The notes: generated from the letters alone by a model not told the origin. A stretch of DNA of 64,000 nucleotides from Rhodobium orientis (GCF_003258835.1 NZ_NPEV01000028.1:1-64000); one strand, 5' to 3'; positions 46,754-55,648 are shown, numbered from the stretch's first letter. Program-made: numbers and translations.

Positions 46754-46780
46754 GCGCTTGACCTCATGAACGTCAAGCGC
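46754..46780 (-). promoter_or_regulatory. Hairpin at the tail sheath start codon
   Basis: A perfect 9-bp inverted repeat (GCGCTTGAC/GTCAAGCGC, 46754-46762 and 46772-46780) with a 9-base loop ends directly at the ATG. The Shine-Dalgarno-like GAGG lies across the loop-stem junction. It may limit initiation of sheath synthesis. Confidence 0.55.
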
Positions 46781-46811
46781 GACTGTGGAGGCGCGGGCTA
46801 AAAGCCTCACG

Positions 46812-46827
46812 CCTGACAGGTGTCAGG
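46812..46827 (-). promoter_or_regulatory. Palindrome upstream of the tail-sheath operon
   Basis: CCTGACAGGTGTCAGG is a 16-bp palindrome centred about 67 bases before the sheath ATG. The core CTGACAnnTGTCAG is repeated at 59300-59313 before the protease gene, suggesting a late-activator binding site. Confidence 0.55.
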
Positions 46828-46879
46828 AGTTGCCGGTTAGCCGAAGATCGACACTTAACTGTATTCCGCGGGGAAAGCC

Positions 46880-47212
46880 ATGGTCGGGATTGATCGCAAT
46901 ACCGGTAAAGTCATTGGACGAGCCGATAGCATCAAGCAAGGCATCAAGACTGTTTTGACGACCGCCAAAGGATCAAGGCTAATGCGCCGCGAATTTGGTG
47001 TTGGTTTTCTTGCCGATTCCGGCGCTCCCAAGCCACCTTTCAATGTTGATCAGATACGGCAACAGGCGCTTCACGCGCTCGCGGAATATGAGCCCCGAAT
47101 TGAGGATGTCGACGTGTCGGTCGACCAATCCATTGACGGTTCACTAGTTTTGAAGGTCCGGTATTCCGACAAAGACAGCGGAGAACGAGCCGCGGTTGAC
47201 GTCCTTTACTGA
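46880..47212 (+). CDS. GPW/gp25-family protein on the opposite strand
   Basis: The 110-residue protein has the gp25-like baseplate pattern (VIGRADSIKQGIKTVLTTAKGSRLMRREFGVGFL) and a C-terminal LKVRYSDKDSGERAAVDV. The prophage also carries a standard baseplate W protein at 53370-53783. This is therefore a second, shorter family member, divergently transcribed from the sheath gene. Its lower GC suggests a separate origin. The role may be accessory or an alternative baseplate part. Confidence 0.72.
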   Translation: MVGIDRNTGKVIGRADSIKQGIKTVLTTAKGSRLMRREFGVGFLADSGAPKPPFNVDQIRQQALHALAEYEPRIEDVDVSVDQSIDGSLVLKVRYSDKDSGERAAVDVLY

Positions 47213-47241
47213 CGTAACGGTTCTGCCCGCTGCAGCCGGCC

Positions 47242-47421
47242 TCACGGCCCCGTTGTCGTGGCCATATCCCAGACCGGAAAGTCGTCGCCGTCGGGCTCGA
47301 GCGTGGCGATGAGCTGGCGGTGGCGATTGCGCATGTCATCGGGGACGAATATCTCCCTTTCCCCGATCACGAGGCGGAACATTGTCTTGGCCGTATTGGC
47401 GTATTCGACCGTGATTGGCAT
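47242..47421 (-). CDS. 59-residue phage protein of unknown function
   Basis: This short gene begins three bases after the stop of the fibre gene, with GGAG upstream of its ATG at 47421. The peptide MPITVEYANTAKTMFRLVIGE...DDFPVWDM has a compositionally normal sequence. Its position, immediately after a fibre gene, is where tail-fibre assembly or companion proteins occur, but I recognise no domain. Confidence 0.6.
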   Translation of the reverse strand: MPITVEYANTAKTMFRLVIGEREIFVPDDMRNRHRQLIATLEPDGDDFPVWDMATTTGP

Positions 47422-47424
47422 CGA

Positions 47425-48801
47425 TCAGAACTCCGCATCGTAGTCGACGGTGCCAAACCAAAAGGTTCGGCCGGCACCGGATGAAGCCACCGTAATCATC
47501 GCGCCGTCCCTGAAGCTGGCGAGCACCACGAACGAGCCGGGAGAAACGTTCGAGGAGTTGTAAACATTGTGGGCAACGACGGCGGGCTTCACACGCATAG
47601 GGACCGGAGCGCGCGGAATGGCGTAAAATGGTGCGGTCTGGCCGGCGCCATCGGCCATTGCCGAATGGGAGAAGGACACGCCGGCAGCGAAATAGCGATG
47701 GCAAAGCATCTCCTCGACGGCCGGCGGCCGCGTCTCGAAGGCCGTGATGGCGCCGCCCTCACGAAGCTGTAGTCGAGAAAAAGAGGCGCCCGTCCCGGCA
47801 ATTTCGACATCGAGGTCGGTCAGCCCAGATGGAACGGCGATCTGCACCCCGCGCCGGCCCGCGCCGGCGGCAATGACACCCGTTGCGCCGCCGATGTCGA
47901 TGCCAAGGTCGGCACTGGGGTCGTCCACGTCTACGGTGACGGTCTTGCCGGCAAGACCGGGATCCTCGATCGTCTGGATCAGAGAGCCGCCCGCCAGCGT
48001 CACGATGCCGTCGGCGACGTCAAACTCGGCGCCGTCGGCACCGGCCCGAAAGCGGTCGTTGCCGTATTCGCCTGCGGCCAGCATCCCACCGGCAAAATCC
48101 CGCTGGTTTATGCCGAAGCCGCCATTGACGATCAGATTAGCGAACCCGCTCAGCGGCCCGGCATTGACGCCGTCAAGGCGCGGATAAAGCGCATCTGCGG
48201 CCGCGACATTGAGCCGGGCCTCCAAAGCCGCGTCGACGGCGGCCTTGGCATAGGCACCGACCTGATCCGCCGTCACCCGGTGCGGATTGTCGGCACGGGC
48301 CTCGTGGTTGAGGATTGGCGGCGGCGACGGGGAAATGGTCCAGGCGTCGAACGTGCCCGCGCCGGCGGCGCTAACCGCCGTGATCTGCATCTGGCCGCTG
48401 TCGCGGAGATAGAGGTCGACCGAGGCGACCATGACCGCGCTCGGATCGGCAATTGCGCGGATCACCACCCAACCGGTCGGCGCGAAGGCGTAGCGCTCCG
48501 GCTCGGTGACGATAACGGTTTTTGCGCCGATCCCGACCGTCAGCTCCGACCGGCTCGGCGCTGTCAGCATCGCACCGATATTCGAGGCAAGCGCCTGGAC
48601 GTTGGCCAGCGTCGGCAGGATCAATTGGTCGATCCGGCGGAGGCCGTCCTCGGTCAGTCGTTTGACGGCAGCGTCGGCGCCGGCCTGGGAGTCTTCCAGG
48701 CGCGACAGCCGCGCATGGAACGGCTTGATCAACTTATGCTCAAGCGTCTCCGCCGACAGGGTGTCGTTGGCGCCGAGTTGCGGGGGCCGGTAGGCAACCA
48801 T
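47425..48801 (-). CDS. Phage tail fibre-like protein
   Basis: The 458-residue protein has an N-terminal region with heptad-like helices (ETLEHKLIKPFHARLSRLED) and a long beta-rich, Gly/Ala-rich middle with NLIVNGGFGINQRDFAGGMLAAGEYGNDRFRAG, a motif common in phage fibre/receptor-binding domains. It probably contacts the host receptor. It lies downstream of the gpI gene and a larger tail protein, the usual fibre position. Confidence 0.72.
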   Translation of the reverse strand: MVAYRPPQLGANDTLSAETLEHKLIKPFHARLSRLEDSQAGADAAVKRLTEDGLRRIDQLILPTLANVQALASNIGAMLTAPSRSELTVGIGAKTVIVTEPERYAFAPTGWVVIRAIADPSAVMVASVDLYLRDSGQMQITAVSAAGAGTFDAWTISPSPPPILNHEARADNPHRVTADQVGAYAKAAVDAALEARLNVAAADALYPRLDGVNAGPLSGFANLIVNGGFGINQRDFAGGMLAAGEYGNDRFRAGADGAEFDVADGIVTLAGGSLIQTIEDPGLAGKTVTVDVDDPSADLGIDIGGATGVIAAGAGRRGVQIAVPSGLTDLDVEIAGTGASFSRLQLREGGAITAFETRPPAVEEMLCHRYFAAGVSFSHSAMADGAGQTAPFYAIPRAPVPMRVKPAVVAHNVYNSSNVSPGSFVVLASFRDGAMITVASSGAGRTFWFGTVDYDAEF

Positions 48802-48803
48802 CG

Positions 48804-48974
48804 TCAGCCCTTCTCGATCGCCGCTGTGGTCACCTTGTCCTTGATTGCCTCAAGGATTTTGCCCCTGACGATGTTCTTGCGTCCCGGCGAGTAGCGCTTG
48901 CCGCCGTGCTCGGCGACACCGGAAAGGGTGATCCGGTAGCGCGCATCCGGATCGATGGTTTTCGGCAGTCCCAT
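48804..48974 (-). CDS. 56-residue phage protein of unknown function
   Basis: A short minus-strand frame (MGLPKTIDPDARYRITLSG...) begins 15 bases after the large tail gene and ends 2 bases before the fibre ATG, so it fills the gap in the operon exactly. It is basic (KRYSPGRKNIVRGK). The good spacing and normal codon pattern support coding. I recognise no family. Confidence 0.6.
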   Translation of the reverse strand: MGLPKTIDPDARYRITLSGVAEHGGKRYSPGRKNIVRGKILEAIKDKVTTAAIEKG

Positions 48975-48989
48975 GTGTCAGGCCTTTCT

Positions 48990-51254
48990 CTAAAGCGCCA
49001 CGTCGTCGCGGCGGGCGCCGTGGAACAGGTCGAGCGGCGTCGTCGTGGTGCCGTCGACGACGATCTCGTAGCGGTCGGTGGGGGCGTCCAGATTGAAGGT
49101 GAAAACGCGCTCGATGCGCCCCTCGATGTCAGGCTCATCCTTCAGCGTGATCTCCTCCATGGAGTCCCAGGCCTCGATCGCGCCGCCGATCCGGAGCGCG
49201 CAATCGAAGGTGTGGCGGGCCTCGTTCCAGCCTTCCAGCAGCCACCGCACCTCCACCGTGGATGTCGGGGCTGCGAGTAGGCGTTCGGTGGAAAAGTGCT
49301 TGAAGACGTTGGCCGAGCGCATCAGCCGGATGGTTGCATCGTCCAGATTGACGCCGGGCATGAGATCGGTGGAACCGAGCATGGTGACGCGCACATCGAC
49401 AATCGCCGGAAGGTTGGCGAACACGGCTGCATCGGCGGCAGCCTGGTCGATCGAGACCCAGCCGTCGCCGGGATTGATCTCATAGACGAGGCTGGTTCCG
49501 TCGGGGACGACCTGGCCGGCGATAATCTCGATGCCGCCGATACCGCCGTCGAGATTGCAGGCCTTGAGATTGAGGACCACGTTGCCGCGCTCAAACTGCG
49601 CATAAACGAGATTGAACTTCAGGTCTTTGGTCAGGTCGCCTTGCAGGAAGCTGCCGGCAACGCCTTGCCGAAGCGCACCGGCGGTGTACTTCGCGCCGGG
49701 GGCAGTGACCAGGCGGTGATCTCCCGTCGTCACGATGACGATGGCGTAGCGTTCGCCGATCTCGGTGAACACCGGTGTGATCGGCACGCTGGTCTTGTGC
49801 GGATAAAGCTTCAGGTCTTCCACATCGAGGACGGCCTCGCCGATCACCGCGTTGACGTCCGGATCGCCGTTGCTGAGAGTCTTGGTGAGGAGGACATTGA
49901 CCGGTCCGATCCGCCCCAGGCTGGAGAAGTAGAGCGGGATATCCACCAACCATCCAGTTGCCGGCGCAACGAAATCCTGCGCCGTGATCGTGCCGGTGAT
50001 GGTGATCGTGTTTTCTACCGGATACCAATAGGTGTCTGTGATGGTGTCCTTCTTGAGCTTGGCGTAGCGTGTGAACTTCGGCTGGTTATGCTTTCCGGCC
50101 CGGACGTTTTCTCCCAGGACCACGAACACTTCGCCGTGCCGGGCGAATGTCGTCTGATTGTACCAGGTAACGTCGGACCACCATGCGCGGCTGTTGGTAC
50201 ATGCCAGATGCGGCGCGCCGAGGCTGGTCACGGTCCGCGAGATAACCTTCCGTTTGAAGGTGGTCTCCTGGGTTTCATAGGCCGAAACCGCGACTGAGCC
50301 ATCTTTGCCGGGGACGGCCAGCCTGGTGACTCCGCTCCATTTCGGCAACAGGATGTTGCCGACGATCGTCGCCTTGGGATCGTTCGCATTGGCAAGATCG
50401 ACCGGCAGGTGGCCGCTGTCGTTGGCGTAGGGGAAGCGCACGCCTTCCTCAACACGGACAAGGGAGTCGAGATCCGAAAGGTTGCTTTCGTCAGCGGTCA
50501 GGAAGCTGTCCGATCCGGAGCCCGTGTAGCTGTCCGGCAGGTTGACCTGCTCGCGCAGACGGGCGATTTCGCGCAACGCGCCAGAGAACTGGTCGGCGGA
50601 GACAACCGGCTCGGAACCGGCAATGGAGGCGACGTCGGAGGCAATCCCGGAAATAATGGGCTCATAGTCGTTCCGGAAGGCCTCCAACGCCTCGGTGCGG
50701 TTTTCGATGTCGGCAAGGTTGGGCAGTCGATGCTGCTCCTGCATCTCAATCGAGACGATCCCGGCCGTGTCCATGGTGACGACGGCAATGAGGAGAACGC
50801 TCGATGAGATCGCCGGCAGTTGGGGGTTGGGATCGTCGGCGCCGCCGAGCGCCTGGACCGAGACGTTGCGCAGCCTGGTCGTTGCGACCTGTTGCTCCGT
50901 TGTCTGCCGGGTTTCGGTGTTCGTCATGATCGTCCGCGTCGCGATGTCCGTGCTGACATCCGCGCCCCAGGCGACGATCGCCACTTTGGTCATGTGCTGG
51001 GCGGCCTTCAGGCTGAAAAGGTCGAGGGCGTCGCCGGCATAGGTGTGGACCGGCCCGCCGAGCCACAGCCGGCCGGCATCGACGGTCACCCCGGTCGGCC
51101 CGTCTTCGCTGACACCCATGCCGGTAAAGGCCCTTCCGGAAACGATGGCGTCGCGCACCACATGATCGACCGCCTCGCGGGCGAAATCCTGGACCCGAAG
51201 AAGTTCCGAACTCGGGAGCTTCTGGTTCTGAACAACGTTGACCTGGCGTTCCAT
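48990..51254 (-). CDS. Large phage tail/baseplate-associated protein
   Basis: The 754-residue protein follows gpI by 3 bases, in the place of the tail-fibre or baseplate wedge extension of P2-like phages. The N-terminal ~130 residues look like a baseplate attachment domain (RVDAGRLWLGGPVHTYAGDAL-like). The middle has fibre-like repeats without strong homology. A DUF4815-type relationship is possible but I cannot verify it. Structural role likely. Confidence 0.65.
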   Translation of the reverse strand: MERQVNVVQNQKLPSSELLRVQDFAREAVDHVVRDAIVSGRAFTGMGVSEDGPTGVTVDAGRLWLGGPVHTYAGDALDLFSLKAAQHMTKVAIVAWGADVSTDIATRTIMTNTETRQTTEQQVATTRLRNVSVQALGGADDPNPQLPAISSSVLLIAVVTMDTAGIVSIEMQEQHRLPNLADIENRTEALEAFRNDYEPIISGIASDVASIAGSEPVVSADQFSGALREIARLREQVNLPDSYTGSGSDSFLTADESNLSDLDSLVRVEEGVRFPYANDSGHLPVDLANANDPKATIVGNILLPKWSGVTRLAVPGKDGSVAVSAYETQETTFKRKVISRTVTSLGAPHLACTNSRAWWSDVTWYNQTTFARHGEVFVVLGENVRAGKHNQPKFTRYAKLKKDTITDTYWYPVENTITITGTITAQDFVAPATGWLVDIPLYFSSLGRIGPVNVLLTKTLSNGDPDVNAVIGEAVLDVEDLKLYPHKTSVPITPVFTEIGERYAIVIVTTGDHRLVTAPGAKYTAGALRQGVAGSFLQGDLTKDLKFNLVYAQFERGNVVLNLKACNLDGGIGGIEIIAGQVVPDGTSLVYEINPGDGWVSIDQAAADAAVFANLPAIVDVRVTMLGSTDLMPGVNLDDATIRLMRSANVFKHFSTERLLAAPTSTVEVRWLLEGWNEARHTFDCALRIGGAIEAWDSMEEITLKDEPDIEGRIERVFTFNLDAPTDRYEIVVDGTTTTPLDLFHGARRDDVAL

Positions 51255-51257
51255 GAT

Positions 51258-52478
51258 CTAGTCCTTGATGTATTGGCCGAGGCGATAGGTGCCGTCGAGC
51301 GGCGGGGCGTCGCCGAGCGCTATGAGGCGGTGGACGTTGGTGTTGAGGAGCACGGTGTCACGGGCGGCGGAGCCGGCATCGATAGCCTCGATGAGCCGGT
51401 CGAGCCGGTCCGGGCCGTCCGGGGTGAAAAAGCCGTCGTCGAGGAAATCGGCGTCGCAAAATGTCTCGTCGACGCCAGCGGCGCCGATGATCTCCACGTG
51501 GACGATCAAAGTAAAATCGGGCAGGCCAAGTCGATCGGCGTCGAGATAGCCGCCCGGCGCAGCGGCGACCCGGACCGCGCCGGCGTCCGGATCGTACAGC
51601 CGATAGCGCCAATAGGTGGCGGAGCCGTCACCGGCCGCGCCAAGGAACCCGTCGTCGAGAGTGTCGACGTCCAGGTAGAAGTTTGCCGCGTCGACGCGGG
51701 GTTTCGAAACGAGTTCCGGCGTCGCCGTCACCGGCCGAAGCCCCGGCGCGACGGCGTTTCTCCCGATCGTGCCGCGTGAAATGACGACGGTGCGGCCGGC
51801 CGGGTCAGGCTCCAGGAAGTCAATGCCGAAAAAGCCATCATCGAGGAACATCTCGCCGACATCGGCAAAGCCCGGCAGGGCGAGCCGGATCTCGCCGCCG
51901 TCCACATCGACGGGCGCGGTGCGGTCGAGCAAGCCTATGTCGGCCTCGGCGCCGTCCTTGAAAAAGGTGGCCCGGAAGCCGGACTCCGCGCCGTCGTCGA
52001 CGAGGAAGTCGCCCCCCAGAAAATCGGCATCGAGAAAAAGGCCGGCGTCGTCGCCCGGCTTGAAAAAGGGGTAGATGCGCAGCTCCGGCAGGCCGTCCAG
52101 CCAGGCGCGATTGGCATCCTCGTCCTCGTCGATCAGGAAGAAGTCCTGGGGCGCGTCCTCGATCCGATGGACCCGCGCCCAATCGTAAAGCTCCACATAG
52201 GCGCGGATCGCCTCCGGCAGGCCGACCAGGCGCTTGCGCGCGGCTTCGGTCGCGATCACCCGGCGCTGCTTGTCGAGCGTCCAGTCGTCATCCCAGACCC
52301 GGCAGCCCTTCTTGCGGGCAAGGAACGGCAGCAGCGCGTCGGGGCAGCGATAGGGATCGTCGAGGCCCCACAGGATCGTCGCCGGCAGCGGCCGGCGGGC
52401 GGCATTGACTTCCTCAACGGCACGCTCGAAGGCGCCGGCGTTGGATGGAACGACGGTCCGGTGGAGATCGTCAGACAT
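51258..52478 (-). CDS. Phage tail protein I with Asp-rich C-terminal extension
   Basis: The first ~120 residues match P2 gpI (AFERAVEEVNAARRPLPATILWGLDDPYRCPDALLPFLA), a baseplate wedge protein. P2 gpI is about 176 residues; this one has 406. The extra part contains degenerate repeats with Asp and Phe, e.g. LFLDADFLGGDFLV (about 147-160), MFLDDGFFGIDFLE, FYLDVDTLDDGFLG and FCDADFLDDGFFTPD. These look like beta-strand repeats. The start overlaps gpJ by 8 bases. Confidence 0.85.
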   Translation of the reverse strand: MSDDLHRTVVPSNAGAFERAVEEVNAARRPLPATILWGLDDPYRCPDALLPFLARKKGCRVWDDDWTLDKQRRVIATEAARKRLVGLPEAIRAYVELYDWARVHRIEDAPQDFFLIDEDEDANRAWLDGLPELRIYPFFKPGDDAGLFLDADFLGGDFLVDDGAESGFRATFFKDGAEADIGLLDRTAPVDVDGGEIRLALPGFADVGEMFLDDGFFGIDFLEPDPAGRTVVISRGTIGRNAVAPGLRPVTATPELVSKPRVDAANFYLDVDTLDDGFLGAAGDGSATYWRYRLYDPDAGAVRVAAAPGGYLDADRLGLPDFTLIVHVEIIGAAGVDETFCDADFLDDGFFTPDGPDRLDRLIEAIDAGSAARDTVLLNTNVHRLIALGDAPPLDGTYRLGQYIKD

Positions 52479-53373
52479 CGACCACCTCCGCCGTCACGGC
52501 GATGTCGGTGCAATAGGCGACTTCACCGAGGGTCGGCTTGATGTCGGCGGCCGGCGAAAGGATCACGGCGGCCTCGGCGCCGGCAACGAGGGCATTTGCC
52601 TGGATGCGGTCGCGGCCGACCGATGCGCCGAGCAGGTGGCGCCGATCGGCCATCGCCTGCAGGCGTGTCGTTGCCTCGGCGATCGCCGCCGCCTTCGACG
52701 GGCCCCGCGGCAGCAGGAGATGGACAGCAATTTGATAGGTGAGAACCCCCGCGCCGGTAAATTGCGGCACGTCGGTGCCGAGCTTAGCATGGTTGGCGGC
52801 GTCGTAGACGTAGTTGTGGACGGCTGCGACCGCCCCGGCCGAGGGCGTGCCGTCGCCGTAGCGGCCGAGCAGGGCGAGATTGATCCGCGGCCCATCGATG
52901 CCGACGATCCGGGCGTGTTTGATTTCCGGATGGACGCTCGAGGCGAAGTACTCGTAATTGCCCGGCGCGGCCTGAGAAAGGGTCGCTGGCGCCAGCTTGA
53001 TGCGGCGCCGGTATTCCTCGTCCTCCTCCATGACCGGATTGCCGTTGGCGTCCGTTCCGATCACCCGCCGGATGCAGAAGACGCCGGCGCCGAGGACATC
53101 CAGGAACTCGCCCCAGGTATCGTCAATCGACCACGCCTTGACCGCGTCGTTGATGCTGCGCCGGTCGCGCTGTTCGCGGTCGGCGTCGTGCTGCTCCAGG
53201 ATGACGCCCGGTTCCCATTTGGTCTGCCCGGTGTCCCAACCGAGCCCGCGGGCCTCGTAGCCGGCCTTCAGCGCGGCAAGGCGTTCGGCCTCGATCGTGT
53301 CGTAGTCGTCGTCGACCAGCTTCGGAAGCGAGAGCCGGCTGCGGTCGAGATCGTTGGCGATGTAATCGGTCAT
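52471..53373 (-). CDS. Phage baseplate J-like protein
   Basis: The 300-residue protein has the gpJ pattern (AERLAALKAGYEARG near the start, FLDVLGAGVFCIRRVIGTDANGNPVMEEDEEYRRRI). It forms the baseplate wedge with W and I. The start overlaps the W stop by 4 bases, and its end overlaps gpI by 8. Confidence 0.9.
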   Translation of the reverse strand: MTDYIANDLDRSRLSLPKLVDDDYDTIEAERLAALKAGYEARGLGWDTGQTKWEPGVILEQHDADREQRDRRSINDAVKAWSIDDTWGEFLDVLGAGVFCIRRVIGTDANGNPVMEEDEEYRRRIKLAPATLSQAAPGNYEYFASSVHPEIKHARIVGIDGPRINLALLGRYGDGTPSAGAVAAVHNYVYDAANHAKLGTDVPQFTGAGVLTYQIAVHLLLPRGPSKAAAIAEATTRLQAMADRRHLLGASVGRDRIQANALVAGAEAAVILSPAADIKPTLGEVAYCTDIAVTAEVVDV

Positions 53374-53783
53374 GAGCCCACCTCGACAAGGTCGAGCCGG
53401 GCCGTGGTCGAGACCGGAATGACCGCGCGCCGGTCCTCCGCGATGCTGAAATCACCGAGATGGCCGTTCGGGTAGTAGATGCCGTCGAGCATGAAGGCAA
53501 AACGGCCAGCCCGCCCATATTCGATCATCTCGATCGAGGTCAGGTCGAAGCCGGGTTCGCCGTCCGTCTCGTCGTCGATGGCCGCATGAACTGCGGTGTA
53601 GAGCTTCAGGAGGGTGTGGTCGGTGGCGTTCTGGTCCTGAAGGTCGGGAACGTCGCTGCCAAGGTGGCGGTACCGGGTGCGCGTGTTGAAACGGGTGCTG
53701 AGGATCTTGCGGATCGACTGCTCGCAATGCGGCCAGCCGACCAGCAGCTTCCCCGTCTCCGCGTTGATCCCGGTGCGCGCCAT
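53370..53783 (-). CDS. Phage baseplate assembly protein W (gp25 family)
   Basis: The 137-residue protein matches P2 gpW / T4 gp25: GINAETGKLLVGWPHCEQSIRKILSTRFNTRTRYRHLGSDVPDLQDQN. It is the main W of this phage; a shorter relative lies on the plus strand at 46880. Overlaps J by 4 bases. Confidence 0.9.
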   Translation of the reverse strand: MARTGINAETGKLLVGWPHCEQSIRKILSTRFNTRTRYRHLGSDVPDLQDQNATDHTLLKLYTAVHAAIDDETDGEPGFDLTSIEMIEYGRAGRFAFMLDGIYYPNGHLGDFSIAEDRRAVIPVSTTARLDLVEVGS

Positions 53784-53794
53784 TGTGGTCGGTC

Positions 53795-54061
53795 CTATCC
53801 CTTGGAGCGGCCGCCCTTGGCGGGCTTCGGCGTCTCGGTCCCGGATTCCGCAGCGGGCGCGTCGCCCTCAGTGTCTTCGGCCGATCCGTGCAGCTTTTCG
53901 TCCCACTTGTCTGACGGCACCAGCTCGCCGGCGATCACGCCGTAGCGTGCGCCTTCCTCGGTGAGTTGAAGCGTCTTGCCGGTTCCGGGATTGCGGACGC
54001 CGGCAACGAAAGGACCGGCCTTCCTGGTGACGCGGTAGTCGTTCTTTTCGCGGGTCGTCAT
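53795..54061 (-). CDS. 88-residue phage protein of unknown function
   Basis: The small protein lies between V and W, where P2-like phages often carry a small ORF. The N-terminal half (NDYRVTRKAGPFVAGVRNPGTGKTLQLTEEGARYGVIAGEL) may be a beta fold. The C-terminal ~35 residues are a disordered acidic/Lys tail. It overlaps V by 4 bases. Confidence 0.7.
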   Translation of the reverse strand: MTTREKNDYRVTRKAGPFVAGVRNPGTGKTLQLTEEGARYGVIAGELVPSDKWDEKLHGSAEDTEGDAPAAESGTETPKPAKGGRSKG

Positions 54062-54633
54062 GTTGCCCTCACTTTCTCCGAGCCTGAAACAATCGGCCAG
54101 TAGCCGGCCGAAGAGCCGGACTGGACGTGGACCAAGTCGCCGACGCGGGCGACCTTTGGGCCGCCTTCGTCGCCGAGGTCGACCCGGTCCGATTTGACGA
54201 GATGGGCCGGCGTCTCGATGCGGTGCCGGTCGCCCTTGATGCCAACGGTCGTGTCGCCTTTGCGAAGGACGGCCTCGCTGTGATCCGTTGCCGGGTTGGG
54301 ATTGTCGTCATCGTGACTGTCGCGGATCGCGATCGAGCCGGGCCCGACCTCACCGGAGGGCGAAAGCAGCCGCATCGGCTCGTTCACGGCGACCGGAACC
54401 GAAGAGGAGAACTCCCCGCCGCCGGCGCCGGCGAGATCCTGCACCTGCACCCAGGGCGAAAGCGTCTTCTTGCCCGTTCGCGGGTCGAGCGGCGCGATCT
54501 CCATGCGGATTTCCTGGCGGTCGCCCTGCCAGCGCACCTCGGCGACCCTGCCATTGACGATGACGGAGGCAAGGCGCCGGTCGAGATCTTCAAACCGCTT
54601 GTACATGTCGCGGAAAGCGCCTTCGAAGCTCAT
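54058..54633 (-). CDS. Phage baseplate assembly protein V
   Basis: The 191-residue gpV-type spike protein has an OB-like N-terminus (RLASVIVNGRVAEVRWQGDRQEIRMEIAPLDPRTG) and a C-terminal beta-helix region (VRKGDTTVGIKGDRHRIETPAHLVKSDRV-like) ending in the tip. It pierces the membrane at the end of the contractile tail. The start overlaps the upstream gene by 4 bases. Confidence 0.88.
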   Translation of the reverse strand: MSFEGAFRDMYKRFEDLDRRLASVIVNGRVAEVRWQGDRQEIRMEIAPLDPRTGKKTLSPWVQVQDLAGAGGGEFSSSVPVAVNEPMRLLSPSGEVGPGSIAIRDSHDDDNPNPATDHSEAVLRKGDTTVGIKGDRHRIETPAHLVKSDRVDLGDEGGPKVARVGDLVHVQSGSSAGYWPIVSGSEKVRAT

Positions 54634-55160
54634 GTCGCGTCCTCCGCCAGATCAACGGCAAGCGCGCCGTCGATGTAGAGTTCGGTGTAGGCAACGTCTT
54701 TTTCGTCGAACACCGAGGCGCCGATCTCCGACAGCGATTGCGACCATTGCACGACGACAAGGGCGACCCCGCGTTTGCGCCGCGATATCACCGGCTCGAT
54801 CCTGACCTCGCTCGGCAGGGCGAGATGGTCGAGGCCCCAGCGCGCCGTGCTCTTTGAGACGGCCAGCGCCCCGATCGCCTCCGCGATTGCCCAAGACGTG
54901 TCGTCACGGGAGCGCCCCTCGGTCAGGACGAAGGCCGCAACCTTGAGGGTGGCCCGGCCGGTCCCCTGCGCCTCGGACTTCAGCGGTGCGGCCAGGATGC
55001 CGACCAGGACCGCTGGCGACGTGATCGACCGGCTTTCGATTTCTTCCAGGTCGAATCGGCCACCGATGCCGTCGCAGGTCTTCAACTCCGGCAGCGCGGC
55101 CCTGATGCCGGCGGTGACGGCCTTGCGATAGGCAACGAGGCGGGATTCCGGATCCGTCAT
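54630..55160 (-). CDS. Mu gp37-like (DUF1834-type) phage protein
   Basis: The 176-residue protein lies between gpG and V, in the Mu gp37 place. The sequence (RLVAYRKAVTAGIRAALPELKTCDGIGGRFDLEEIE) fits Mu gp37/DUF1834 proteins, a small tail/neck component. The start at 55160 overlaps the gpG stop in an ATGA, and its end overlaps V by 4. Confidence 0.78.
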   Translation of the reverse strand: MTDPESRLVAYRKAVTAGIRAALPELKTCDGIGGRFDLEEIESRSITSPAVLVGILAAPLKSEAQGTGRATLKVAAFVLTEGRSRDDTSWAIAEAIGALAVSKSTARWGLDHLALPSEVRIEPVISRRKRGVALVVVQWSQSLSEIGASVFDEKDVAYTELYIDGALAVDLAEDAT

Positions 55161-55648
55161 TGGACGAGCCCCCCAATCCAGTCGGTGACCGCTTCGAGGA
55201 TTTCCGCCTTGTTGTCTTCCGAGACGCCGAGATAGGGGCGCGCCGGCATCGTCACCTGCTTCGCAATGACGAAGTCCACGTTTGCGCCGACCTGGAACCA
55301 GAACTTCAACGCGTCGCCGTAGCGCGGTTTGATAACGCCGCCGAACTGGTGAATGGCGGCATAGACTAGCCCGGAGCCGATCATCACTGACGAACCATCG
55401 ACCGCATAGTCGATGGAATCCGCGAGCGCTCCGCTTTGTTCTAGGATCGGCGTCCTTGCGTAGTTTTCCTTCCAGGCTGCGCCATCCGGCGAGGTTTTTT
55501 CCGACGTGATACGCCGGCGGGTCTGCTCCTGGACCAGCCGGCCGATGGTGTCGAGCACCTTGTGTTCCGGCAGGTGGGCGATGCCGTCGATCGCGGCGAC
55601 CGCTTCGGACAGCCCCGTTTCGGTGATTGTGACGGCGGCCCCGGTCAT
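55157..55648 (-). CDS. Phage virion morphogenesis protein (gpG-like)
   Basis: The 163-residue protein has the phage_tail_S/virion-morphogenesis pattern (RRRITSEKTSPDGAAWKENY then HQFGG and PARPYLGVS). It is related to Mu gpG, a tail-completion factor. Overlaps on both sides are 4 bases. Confidence 0.9.
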   Translation of the reverse strand: MTGAAVTITETGLSEAVAAIDGIAHLPEHKVLDTIGRLVQEQTRRRITSEKTSPDGAAWKENYARTPILEQSGALADSIDYAVDGSSVMIGSGLVYAAIHQFGGVIKPRYGDALKFWFQVGANVDFVIAKQVTMPARPYLGVSEDNKAEILEAVTDWIGGLVQ

